From Streptomyces morookaense (lineage in GTDB: Bacteria > Actinomycetota > Actinomycetes > Streptomycetales > Streptomycetaceae), in NCBI RefSeq assembly GCF_013030945.1, contig NZ_JABBXF010000077.1, positions 1 to 50,741 of the forward strand: DNA of 50,741 nucleotides, given 5' to 3'. The notes beneath the pieces are model-generated. The model had not been told where the DNA came from. It did not search any database and saw nothing but the letters and a program-made list of their open reading frames with translations. Every line of letters starts with the position of its first letter. Position 1 is the stretch's first letter. This document shows, piece by piece, positions 26,528 to 34,498 of this stretch. The translations under genes and the position numbers were made by a program.

Positions 26528-27458
26528 GGACGCCGTGCTCGCGCCACCACGCCACCGTGGCCCGGATCTGCTCATCGAGCGGGGTGGCGTGCACCGCGAA
26601 CGCGGACTCGTAGGCGGAGGAGTCCACCACGAACGGCCGGTCGAACTGGTAGCGGATCTCGCGCAGTTCACGGATGAGGGGCGAGAAGAGCGACGCCGCG
26701 CCCAGCACCGCCGGCGGCGTCCTCCGCACCGCGACCGGGCCCGTTCCCGCCTCGGCGGCCAGCCGGCCGACCATCTGCCGGGCCGACTGCGCGGGAGCCG
26801 TCGGCACATGCCAGGCCCGCCCCCAGGCCTGCTCCGCCCCGGCGGCCTCGACCAGGGCCGCGGCCACGTCGGGCAGATACGTCCAGCTGTGCGGCGCATC
26901 CGGGTCGCCGAGCACCGAGACGGACCTGCCCCGCAGCAGGCGGGGCACGACCCGCGAGGCCAGGTGGCCCCCGTCGGTGACACCGGGCCCGAAGAAGTCC
27001 GACGCACGCACCTCGACCGCCCTGATGCGGCCCTCCTCGTGCAGCGTGCGCACCTGCTCCCATACGGCGGCCCGCGCCCGCCCCTTGGGGCCGGTCGCCG
27101 CGAGCGGCAGGTCCTCGGTCATGGGACGGTCCACCGGGCCGTAGCCGTAGAGGTTGCCCAGCACGACCAGGACGGCCCCGGTCGCCTCGGCCGCCGCGCC
27201 CATCGACGCGGCCAGTTGCGGCCATTGCGCCGCCCAGCGGTGGTAGGGCGGCGCGGCGCAGCCGTGGATCGCGACCGCGCCCCGGGCGATCCCGGTCAGT
27301 CGCGCGGAGTCGGCGGCGTCCGCCGCGACGTGCTCGATGCCGGGCTCGGGACGGCGGCCGGACCTGGTGACGACGCGCACGGAGTGCCCTTGCCCGGCCA
27401 GCAGCCGCGCGGTGGCCGCACCGGCGGGCCCGTATCCGATTACCACATGAATGCTCAC
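26523..27458 (-). CDS. NAD(P)-dependent epimerase/dehydratase-like protein
   Basis: 311 residues. The N-terminal VVIGYGPAGAATARLLAGQG is a Rossmann dinucleotide-binding motif of atypical form (GxGPAGxxxA). AVLVVLGNLYGYGPVDRP holds the Y-x-x-G-like element of extended short-chain dehydrogenases, and VRASDFFGPGV is typical of the family's C-terminal substrate region. No Y-x-x-x-K is evident at the expected site (LYGYGPVDR), as in atypical NmrA-like members. It is convergent with the permease gene. Probably a housekeeping or accessory oxidoreductase outside the cluster. Confidence 0.75.
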   Translation of the reverse strand: MSIHVVIGYGPAGAATARLLAGQGHSVRVVTRSGRRPEPGIEHVAADAADSARLTGIARGAVAIHGCAAPPYHRWAAQWPQLAASMGAAAEATGAVLVVLGNLYGYGPVDRPMTEDLPLAATGPKGRARAAVWEQVRTLHEEGRIRAVEVRASDFFGPGVTDGGHLASRVVPRLLRGRSVSVLGDPDAPHSWTYLPDVAAALVEAAGAEQAWGRAWHVPTAPAQSARQMVGRLAAEAGTGPVAVRRTPPAVLGAASLFSPLIRELREIRYQFDRPFVVDSSAYESAFAVHATPLDEQIRATVAWWREHGVP

Positions 27459-27566
27459 GCCCGCACCCTAGCGTGAGGGACCGTCACCCTTTGAGGCGGA
27501 CCAGGACGGCGATCCTGCCCGGTTGTGCACCGGCGCATTTCCCTGCGGCCCGTTTTCCGGTTCGTG

Positions 27567-27643
27567 CGGACATCGCCCGGGGAATTATCCGGACATCCCC
27601 CGGCATCCACGTACCGCGGAATGGTGCCGACATCATAATTCCC
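27567..27643 (+). promoter_or_regulatory. Direct and inverted repeats in the regulator promoter
   Basis: A 14-base direct repeat CGGACATC(G/C)CCCGG occurs at 27567-27580 and 27590-27603 (13 of 14 identical, start to start 23 bases, close to two helical turns). GGGAATTAT at 27580-27588 is the exact complement of ATAATTCCC at 27635-27643. These lie within 110 bases of the regulator start and look like protein-binding sites, possibly for the regulator itself. Confidence 0.45.
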
Positions 27644-27669
27644 GGTCATCGGCACAGCAGGAGAACGGG

Positions 27670-29130
27670 ATGTCCTCGCCCCACCGCACCCACGGCCGCC
27701 CCGGTCAGCGTCCCAACAGAAGGCTCCGTGCCCTGCTGGCGGAGGCCCGGTGGACGCAGGGCGCGCTCGCCCGTGCCGTCAACGCGGCTGCTGCCGAGGT
27801 GGGTCTGAGTCTGGGCTACGACCGTACGTCCGTGGCGCACTGGCTCAGCGGCACCCGGCCCAGGGCGCCGGTGCCGGAGCTGGTGGCGGAGGTGCTCACG
27901 CGGCGCCTGCAGCGCACCGTCTCCCCGGATGCCGCCGGGTTCACCGCGGCGTCCGGACCGCGGGCGAAACGTTCCCCCGAGGCCGAACTCGTGGCCCTCG
28001 CCGGCACCGAGACCGACCCCGCCCGCACGATCACGGCACAGCAGCAGCCCTACCGCGAGGCACTGCTCCGCACCGCCCGCCTGGACATCCCGGTGCCCCG
28101 GAATACCGGGCCCCGGCACGGCGGTTCTCCCGCCGAGGCGGAGACCCGCATACTGCAGTATGCCGAGCGCTTCTACGCCGCATCGCTCGACGCCCACGGC
28201 GGCCGCAGCGCCCGCTCCTCCCTCGCGGCCTACCTCACCCAGGACGTCACCCACTGGCTCCGTTCCGCACGGACGGAACACGCGCGCAGGGCGCTCCTGG
28301 TGGAGGCCTCCCGGCTGACGTTCCTGCTGGCCAGGATGTACGAGGACGCCAGGGTGCACGGGCTCGCGCAACGATGTTTCGTCACCTCCCAGCGGCTCGC
28401 CGCCGAGTCCGGCGACCGGCTGGCCTGGGCGATCGGCCTGCGCGGGCTCAGTGCGCAGGGGCTGGCGCTCGGACATCACCAGGCCGCCCTGCACGCCGCC
28501 GAGGCCGCGGCGGAGGCGGGGCAGCGGGCGGACGGCGGCGGGCCGGGGGCGTATCTCTTCTCCCAACTCGCCGCGGCCCAGGCCGCCTGCGGCCTCCGGC
28601 GCCAGGCCCTGCGCTCCCTCGGCCATGCGGAGCGCTGCCTGGAATCGGCCGCGGAACAGGGCCACGAGCACGGGCCGTTCACCACGTACCCGCCTGCCGC
28701 ACTGGACTTCCAGCGCGCCAGGGTCCTGGGCTTCCTGGGGGATTTCTCCGCCGCGTGCGAGGCGCTGACCCGGTCCCTGGCCCTGCGTCCCGCGACGGAC
28801 CGGCGGGGACTGGCGCTCAGCCATGCGCAGCGGGCGGAAATCCTGCTCCGCAACGGGCATGTGGAAGAGGCCTGTATCTCGTGGCACTCCTTTCTGGAGC
28901 ATTACCGGTACTTGCGTTCCGGTACAGCCGACACCGCCGCATTCCGGCTGCGCCGTCTGCTGACTCCTTATCGCCGGATCCCGGCCGCCGCACAGGTTCT
29001 CGCACGGGCCGCGGCAGAACGGGCCGGACGATACCGGCGCTTACCGGCACGCGCACGACGGCTTTCACTCCGTTCAACACTTCCGCTGCCGGTCGCACAA
29101 CTCCCGGCGCGTCCGACATCGTTGAATTGA
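27670..29130 (+). CDS. XRE-like/TPR transcriptional regulator with a TTA codon
   Basis: 486 residues from ATG at 27670 (AGGAG box 8 bases before). Residues 18-80 look like an actinobacterial helix-turn-helix (LRALLAEARWTQGALARAVN...SVAHWLSGTRP). The rest is helical with repeats such as AAEAAAEAGQRADG and AHAERCLESAAEQG, consistent with tetratricopeptides. Leu458 is encoded by TTA (29041-29043), rare in Streptomyces and read only by the bldA tRNA, so translation is probably tied to development. It lies 51 bases ahead of the acyl-chain operon on the same strand and is a likely cluster-situated activator. Confidence 0.78.
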   Translation: MSSPHRTHGRPGQRPNRRLRALLAEARWTQGALARAVNAAAAEVGLSLGYDRTSVAHWLSGTRPRAPVPELVAEVLTRRLQRTVSPDAAGFTAASGPRAKRSPEAELVALAGTETDPARTITAQQQPYREALLRTARLDIPVPRNTGPRHGGSPAEAETRILQYAERFYAASLDAHGGRSARSSLAAYLTQDVTHWLRSARTEHARRALLVEASRLTFLLARMYEDARVHGLAQRCFVTSQRLAAESGDRLAWAIGLRGLSAQGLALGHHQAALHAAEAAAEAGQRADGGGPGAYLFSQLAAAQAACGLRRQALRSLGHAERCLESAAEQGHEHGPFTTYPPAALDFQRARVLGFLGDFSAACEALTRSLALRPATDRRGLALSHAQRAEILLRNGHVEEACISWHSFLEHYRYLRSGTADTAAFRLRRLLTPYRRIPAAAQVLARAAAERAGRYRRLPARARRLSLRSTLPLPVAQLPARPTSLN

Positions 29131-29181
29131 GCAAGGAAAAGCCTTTCCGGGCTCGGCGGGCCGGTGAAAGGAGTCTGTGCC

Positions 29182-30171
29182 GTGAGCATTGTCCATCTCT
29201 TCCCCGGGCAGGGGGATTTCTCGCTCAGTGCCCTGCTGCGGGCCGCCCGGACGCACCGGCCCGTACGCGACGCCCTCGCCGGTGTGCTCCGGCAGGCCGA
29301 CGGTGTCGCCGCCGAATTCGGCATCAGGCCGCTGGGTCCCTGGCTGCTGGGGAGTTCGCCGCCGAGCGGCCGCGAGCTGGCCGCGGCCGCGCCGGGGACG
29401 CCGCAACTGGCCCTGTTCTGCTCCTCGCTGGCCGTCAGCCGGGCCCTCGGCGCCGTCGGTCTGGAGCCCGAGCGGGCCCTGGGGGTGAGCTTCGGCGAGA
29501 TCGCCGCCCTCACGGCGGCCGGGGTGTTCGACGTCGCCGGAGGCGCCCGCATCGCCTGTCTGCTCGCCCGCTCCCTGGCCCGGTGCGACGGGAGCATGCT
29601 CCTGTTGCAGACGGGTGAGGAACAGACGCTCGTCCTCATGCGCGCCGCGTGCACCCGGGGGCTGGCCCTGGCCTGTGTGAACGACCCCGGCGAGACGGTG
29701 GTCAGCGGGGCCTCGCCCGCCGTGGCGGCCCTGGAGCGCCTCGCCCGGCGGCGGGGTGTGACGGCCACCCGGCTGCGGCTGCCCTTCCTCTCCCACCACC
29801 CCTCGCTCACCGACGAGGCGCACTGCTTCGCCGCGTCGATCCGCCGTGTCCCCGCGGCACCCGCGCGCTTTCCCGTGCACTCCGCCGTCCTCGGCCGCGC
29901 GTACGGCAAGGAGGACGACGTCCACCGCGGGCTCGCCGACTGCCTCGTCCGTCCCGCGCGGGTGCCCGAGGTGCTGCGCCAGGCGTGGACGTCGCCGGTC
30001 ACGCTGCTGCTGGAGGCCGGCACCGGACAGGCCCTGACCCGCAGCGCCCGCAGTACGCTCCCCGCCGCCGCGCCCATGGCCCATGCCCCGCTGGCGGAGC
30101 CCGGCTTCCCCTGGCGGCACCCCGGGCGCCTGCGCCTCCGGGCCGCCTCCCCCGCGGAGGTCCCGCGATGA
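29182..30171 (+). CDS. Discrete malonyl-type acyltransferase (trans-AT-like)
   Basis: 329 residues; GTG at 29182 is favoured over GTG at 29164 because AAGGAG lies 8 bases before it. Opens with VHLFPGQG, the AT/FabD N-terminal motif. The nucleophile elbow is GVSFGE with Ser103; the usual GHSxG has Val in place of His. His205 in LPFLSHHPSL is the expected catalytic histidine. It would load an acyl group, probably malonyl or a related extender, onto the ACP encoded four genes downstream. ATGA overlap with the next gene. Confidence 0.8.
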   Translation: MSIVHLFPGQGDFSLSALLRAARTHRPVRDALAGVLRQADGVAAEFGIRPLGPWLLGSSPPSGRELAAAAPGTPQLALFCSSLAVSRALGAVGLEPERALGVSFGEIAALTAAGVFDVAGGARIACLLARSLARCDGSMLLLQTGEEQTLVLMRAACTRGLALACVNDPGETVVSGASPAVAALERLARRRGVTATRLRLPFLSHHPSLTDEAHCFAASIRRVPAAPARFPVHSAVLGRAYGKEDDVHRGLADCLVRPARVPEVLRQAWTSPVTLLLEAGTGQALTRSARSTLPAAAPMAHAPLAEPGFPWRHPGRLRLRAASPAEVPR

Positions 30172-32006
30172 TCCCCCGCATCGGGGCAGAGGCCGAACTC
30201 GCCCGCATCGTCGGCGGACCGCACCCGGCCGAAGCACGCGAACGCCTGACGGCCGCGCTCCTCGCCGGCGCCGCGCCGGAGGCGGCCCACGCGGGCCACG
30301 GGCGGCGGACCCACCATGCCCTGCGCCGGCTGGCCAAGGCCCTGCCGCCGGCCCGGGACCTGCTCGCCGACCCGTACCTGCTCGCCCTCATGAGCACCTG
30401 CACGGCCGCCGCCGACCCGCCCCTGTACCTGGCCGCTCTCTCCCACTATGTGCTCTGCATGGGCTCCGTGCTCTCCCTGGCGGGCGACCCCGCGGAACTC
30501 CGGGCGCAGCTGGACGCGTTGGAGAGCGGCTATGCCAAGGGCGTCTTCCTGGTGACGGAGACCGGGGACGCGGGAAGCCATCTGGCGCTGCGCACCACGG
30601 CCCGGTTCGACGCGGCGCGGCGGGAGTTCGTCCTCACCACTCCCGACGCGGGGGCGGCGAAGTTCTCCGGCGTCGGCGCCCCCGGGGAGCCGCAGACCGC
30701 GGTGGTGTGCGCGCGTCTGCAGACCGCGCAGCAGGACTGCGGGGTGTTCTCCTTCCTGGTCAACCTCTGTGACGAGCAGGGGCTGCTGCCCGGGGTGCGG
30801 ATCTCCGCGCCCGTGGACCTGGGCGCCCTGCCGCTGGACTACGCCCTCGTCCAGTTCGACGGCGTACGCCTGCCCTACCGGAACTGGCTGCGCGACACCG
30901 CCCGCATCGACGAGCACGGCACCTTCCACGATGTCCTCCCCGGCCCCGACGCGCGGCTGCACCGCACGCTGGGGGTGGGACAGGCGCTGTGGGCGACCCT
31001 GCCCTCGGCCCTGGCCGCGATGGCCCGGCAGTGCGCGGTCCTGACGCTGCGTCACTCCACCCATCGCCGCAGCCACGGGCTGCTGGCGCCGGGCTCGCCC
31101 GTGCTGGTCTACCGGACCCAACAGCACGCCGTCCTGGGGGCGTTGGCGGAGTCCTTCGCCCTGACGTGCGTGGGCAACGCGGCGCTGGACGCGTGGCAGC
31201 GGGCGCCCGGCGCGGCGCGTTCCGCCGGGAGGGCCTTCTCCCCCTGGACGGCGGTCGACCCGGTCCTCGCGGTGTACAAGGCCCATGCGGCGAGCACCAC
31301 CGCCCGGCTGGCCGCCGAGTGCCAGCACCGCTGCGGGCTCGCCGGATACCTGGACCTCAACCGGCTCGCCGCGTACCAGGGGTTCGCCCACGCCTTCGAC
31401 AGCGCAGGCGGCGACAACCGGCTGATCCTCCTGGACACCGGACGTTCCCTGGCCGGCCGGCCCGATCCCGCCGAGACGGGAACTCCCCCGCCCTCGCGCA
31501 TCCCGCCGCGCAGCCTCACCTGGTGGCCGACGGCCGCCCGGGCCCACGAGGCGCGCCTGGCGAGCGGACTGCGCCGGTCCTTGCGCCGGGGAGAGGAACG
31601 CGGGCTGGGCGGCCTGGAGTTGTGGAACCCGCTGCTGTCCACGGCGTACGAGCTCGGCGAGGCGCACGCGAGCCGTCTGGCCGCGGAGCAGCTGGTCCGC
31701 ACGGTCGGCGACGTGCGCGATCCCGAACTCGCGGCGGCTCTGCGTCCGTTGGCGGCGCTGTACGGGGTCGCGGAGGCGCGCCGGCTGTCCGGCGGGCTGC
31801 TCGCCACTCAGGTCCTGGGTCCGGGTACCGTGCGCGCCCTGCCGCATGCGATGGACGAGCTGTGCGATCTGCTGCTGCCGCGGCTGCGCCTGCTGGAAGC
31901 GGTCATGGGCTCCCCCGGCACCGGGCGTCCGGTCCCGCTCGGCGCGGCCGACTATGCCCGTGCCCTCGCCGACTCCCTCGCCTGGCACACCGGAGGACTT
32001 CCCTGA
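30168..32006 (+). CDS. Acyl-CoA oxidase/dehydrogenase family flavoprotein
   Basis: 612 residues, the length of acyl-CoA oxidases rather than the ~380 of dehydrogenases. Motifs seen: AKGVFLVTETGDAGSHLALR (the FAD/substrate region, equivalent to GCFALTExxHGS), TPDAGAAKFSGVG, and FDGVRLPYRNWLRD. The C-terminal half is helical with GYLDLNRLAAYQGFAHAFDS-like family features. It should introduce an alpha,beta double bond into an acyl-CoA or acyl-ACP. Its place between an acyltransferase and two KAS III genes suggests it makes or modifies an unsaturated starter or intermediate. Confidence 0.78.
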   Translation: MIPRIGAEAELARIVGGPHPAEARERLTAALLAGAAPEAAHAGHGRRTHHALRRLAKALPPARDLLADPYLLALMSTCTAAADPPLYLAALSHYVLCMGSVLSLAGDPAELRAQLDALESGYAKGVFLVTETGDAGSHLALRTTARFDAARREFVLTTPDAGAAKFSGVGAPGEPQTAVVCARLQTAQQDCGVFSFLVNLCDEQGLLPGVRISAPVDLGALPLDYALVQFDGVRLPYRNWLRDTARIDEHGTFHDVLPGPDARLHRTLGVGQALWATLPSALAAMARQCAVLTLRHSTHRRSHGLLAPGSPVLVYRTQQHAVLGALAESFALTCVGNAALDAWQRAPGAARSAGRAFSPWTAVDPVLAVYKAHAASTTARLAAECQHRCGLAGYLDLNRLAAYQGFAHAFDSAGGDNRLILLDTGRSLAGRPDPAETGTPPPSRIPPRSLTWWPTAARAHEARLASGLRRSLRRGEERGLGGLELWNPLLSTAYELGEAHASRLAAEQLVRTVGDVRDPELAAALRPLAALYGVAEARRLSGGLLATQVLGPGTVRALPHAMDELCDLLLPRLRLLEAVMGSPGTGRPVPLGAADYARALADSLAWHTGGLP

Positions 32007-32007
32007 C

Positions 32008-33072
32008 ATGAATGGCATGCACCGCTCTGCACCGCCCGTCGGCGTGCTGGGGACGGGTACGTACCTTCCCCGCGGCCGCCGGACCAACGACGACATCGCC
32101 GCGGTCCTCGGTGTCACCCCGGAGTGGATCCTCCGGCGCACCGGGGTGCGCACCCGGCACGTCGCCGAACCCGGCCAGGCCGCCTCCGACTTGGCCGCGG
32201 CCGCGGTCCGTGCGGCCGTCGCGGCGGCCGATCTCGACTCCGACCGGATCGGCCTGCTGATCGCGGCGACCTCCACGCCCGACGAGCTGGGCCCGTCCAC
32301 CGCCTGCCGGGTCCAGGCGCTCGCCGGTGCCCGCAACGCCGTCGCGCTGGACGTCGGGGCGGCCTGTTCGGGCTGGCTGTTCGCGGCCCGGGTCGCCCAC
32401 GACTGGCTGCGTACCGACCGATGCGCACGGTACGCCGTGGTCGTGGGGGTCGAGGCGTACTCGAAGTTCCTCGACCCCCACGACCGCGGGACGGCGGTGC
32501 TCTTCGCCGACGGGGCGGCTGCGGCGGTCCTGGGGCCGGTGCCGGACGGCGGGGGGTTCGCGGACTTCGCTCTCGGCTCGGACGGCACGCTCGCCCACCA
32601 CGTCCTCATCCCGGCCGGCGGCAGCCGCATGCCGGCCGGCGCCGACACCGTCGACGGGCGCAAGCACCGCATCCACATGGACGGCCGCGCCGTACGCGAC
32701 TTCATCGCCGGGATCTTCCCCCGGCTCGTGGCCGAGTGCCTGACCCGCAACCGGCTGCGGCTGGACGACATCGACGTCTTCATCGCCCACCAGCCCAACC
32801 CCGTCCTGCTGCGCGGCCTCGGCGACCGCATCGGCATCCCGCCGGAGCGGCTCGTCATCGTCGGGGACGAGGTCGGCAACATCGGGGCCGCCAGCGCTCC
32901 GTACGCCCTGGCCACTGCGGCCGCGCGCGGTCTGCTGCCGCCCGGCGGGCGGATCCTGCTCACCGTCTTCGGCGCGGGCGTGACCTGGGGCAGCGCCCTG
33001 CTGACGTGGACCGGGGCCTCCTCCATCCGCGTCGCGCCCCGCACCGCCGCCGTTCCCGCCGGTGCCCCATGA
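32008..33072 (+). CDS. Beta-ketoacyl-ACP synthase III (first copy)
   Basis: 354 residues from ATG at 32008, which starts 1 base after the upstream stop. Catalytic triad intact: Cys120 in DVGAACSGW, His261 in IAHQPNP, Asn291 in GNIGAAS. It has the FabH hallmarks GTGTYLP at the N-terminus and GAGVTWGSALLTW at the end. It would start chain building from an acyl-CoA or make a C-C bond with a non-standard donor. The two KAS III copies are quite different in sequence, so they probably use different substrates. Confidence 0.9.
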   Translation: MNGMHRSAPPVGVLGTGTYLPRGRRTNDDIAAVLGVTPEWILRRTGVRTRHVAEPGQAASDLAAAAVRAAVAAADLDSDRIGLLIAATSTPDELGPSTACRVQALAGARNAVALDVGAACSGWLFAARVAHDWLRTDRCARYAVVVGVEAYSKFLDPHDRGTAVLFADGAAAAVLGPVPDGGGFADFALGSDGTLAHHVLIPAGGSRMPAGADTVDGRKHRIHMDGRAVRDFIAGIFPRLVAECLTRNRLRLDDIDVFIAHQPNPVLLRGLGDRIGIPPERLVIVGDEVGNIGAASAPYALATAAARGLLPPGGRILLTVFGAGVTWGSALLTWTGASSIRVAPRTAAVPAGAP

Positions 33073-33111
33073 CCGGCCGCGGCGCACCCCACGAGGCAAG
33101 GAACATCCCGG

Positions 33112-34182
33112 ATGCACCAGGACCTTCGTACTGCAGTGCTCTGCGGCATCGGCACCTGTCTCCCGCCGCACGTGCTGACCAACACCGATGTGACGCGGCT
33201 GGGCGGGCTCGACACCACCGACGCCTGGATCCGTACCCGGACCGGCATCTCCCGCCGCCACCGGGCCGGGGCCGGCACGAGCACGGGGGACCTCGCGGTG
33301 GCGGCGGGGCGGGCCGCGCTCGACTCGGCGGATGCCGGCCGCGCGGATCTGCTCCTGCTCGCGACCACCACCCCGGACCGGCCCTGCCCGGGCACCGCCC
33401 CGGAGGTGGCCCACCGGCTGGGGCTGGGCCCGGTGCCGGCCTTCGACCTGGCGGCGGTGTGCTCGGGGTTCGTCTACGGCGTCGCGATCGCCGGTGCCAT
33501 GGTGACGGCCGGGCTCTGCGCCCGTCCCCTGGTCGTCGGTGCCGAGACGTACTCGGCCGTCATCGACCCCACGGACCGCGACACGGCCGTGCTCTTCGGC
33601 GACGGCGCGGGCGCGGTGCTGCTGCGCGGCGGGGAGCGGGCGGAGCCGGGGGCCGTCGCCGCCGTCGATCTGGGGGCGGACGGTGCGGGGTGCGATCTCA
33701 TCGCCATTGCGGCGGGCGGTTCCCGGCTGCCCGGCACCACGCCCCGGCTGTCCCGGGAGTCGCGCTACTTCCGCATGCGGGGCCGCGAGGTCTACGGGCA
33801 CGCCGTGCGCCGCATGACGGAGTCGTCGCTGGCCGTGCTCGACCGGGCCGGCTGGCCTCCGGGCAGCGTCGAGGCGTTCATCGGCCACCAGGCCAACCAG
33901 CGCATCCTCGACGCCGTCGCCGACCGCGTCGGCATCGCCCCTCGGCACCGTCACGGCAACATCGGCGAGGTCGGCAACACGGCCGCCGCCTCGCTCCCCC
34001 TCGCCCTGGCCCACGCCGCGGCGCGCCACGCCGTCCGGCCCGGGGCGCGCACCCTGCTCACCGCGTTCGGCGGCGGGCTGACCTGGGGGTCGGTCGCCCT
34101 GACGTGGCCGGCGGCCGAGCCCCGCAGTCAGGCCCCCGCCCGGCGCGGCTCCCCCGCACCGCGGCCGTCTTCACCGGCATAG
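33112..34182 (+). CDS. Beta-ketoacyl-ACP synthase III (second copy)
   Basis: 356 residues from ATG at 33112. Triad Cys117 (DLAAVCSGF), His259 (GHQANQ) and Asn289 (GNTAAAS) is complete. The HQANQR motif with ACP-contacting Arg is closer to housekeeping FabH than the first copy (HQPNP), so this one more likely works with ACP. The last 25 residues are a Pro/Ser-rich tail whose end runs into a tandem repeat of the DNA. Lies in the operon between the first KAS III and the ACP gene. Confidence 0.9.
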   Translation: MHQDLRTAVLCGIGTCLPPHVLTNTDVTRLGGLDTTDAWIRTRTGISRRHRAGAGTSTGDLAVAAGRAALDSADAGRADLLLLATTTPDRPCPGTAPEVAHRLGLGPVPAFDLAAVCSGFVYGVAIAGAMVTAGLCARPLVVGAETYSAVIDPTDRDTAVLFGDGAGAVLLRGGERAEPGAVAAVDLGADGAGCDLIAIAAGGSRLPGTTPRLSRESRYFRMRGREVYGHAVRRMTESSLAVLDRAGWPPGSVEAFIGHQANQRILDAVADRVGIAPRHRHGNIGEVGNTAAASLPLALAHAAARHAVRPGARTLLTAFGGGLTWGSVALTWPAAEPRSQAPARRGSPAPRPSSPA

Positions 34183-34210
34183 ACCGGCATACACCGGCAT
34201 GGACCGGCAT
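34171..34210 (+). repeat. Four tandem 10-base units before the ACP gene
   Basis: Four exact-period 10-base units end in ACCGGCAT: TC, AG, AC and GG vary at the front of each unit. The array covers the stop region of the second KAS III gene and stops right before the AGGAGG ribosome-binding site of the ACP gene. Probably slippage-derived; may tune spacing or translation of the ACP. Confidence 0.85.
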
Positions 34211-34225
34211 AGGAGGAACCCTGCA

Positions 34226-34498
34226 ATGCACACCGTGTACGACCACCTGGTGACCGTGCTCACCGGCAAGTTCGAGGTCGGCCCCGAAGAGATCCGGCCC
34301 GAGGTCACCCTCGACGAGCTCGGCCTGGACTCCCTCGCGGTGACCGAGCTCCTCATCACCCTCCAGGACCGCTGGGGCGTCCCGCTGGAGCCCGACGACT
34401 CCGCGGCGGGGCAGAGCCTGCGGCAACTCGCGGACGCCGTGCAGGCGCACCTGGCCGCCGCCGGTCAGGGGTCCGCGGGGCCCGGGGCCTTGCCGTGA
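34226..34498 (+). CDS. Acyl carrier protein
   Basis: 90 residues from ATG at 34226 with AGGAGG 9 bases before it. The phosphopantetheine site is Ser36 in ELGLDSLAVTELL, and acidic helices flank it. It would carry the growing chain for the two KAS III and the KAS II enzymes. The final ~15 residues are a flexible Gly/Ala tail. Its stop overlaps the GTG start of the KAS II gene, so the ACP and KAS II are made together. Confidence 0.92.
   Translation: MHTVYDHLVTVLTGKFEVGPEEIRPEVTLDELGLDSLAVTELLITLQDRWGVPLEPDDSAAGQSLRQLADAVQAHLAAAGQGSAGPGALP

Noticed and set aside
21907..26677. Long alternative plus-strand frames (784 and 972 codons) over the end of the nucleoside cluster
   Set aside because: Arg/Pro/Ala-rich frame shadows of the real genes, which have start signals, overlaps and recognisable motifs in another frame.
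28968..33395. 1475-codon open frame on the minus strand
   Set aside because: It is antisense to the regulator and the acyl-chain genes, is low-complexity Arg/Ala/Pro/Ser sequence, and has no domain; such shadows are routine in very GC-rich DNA.
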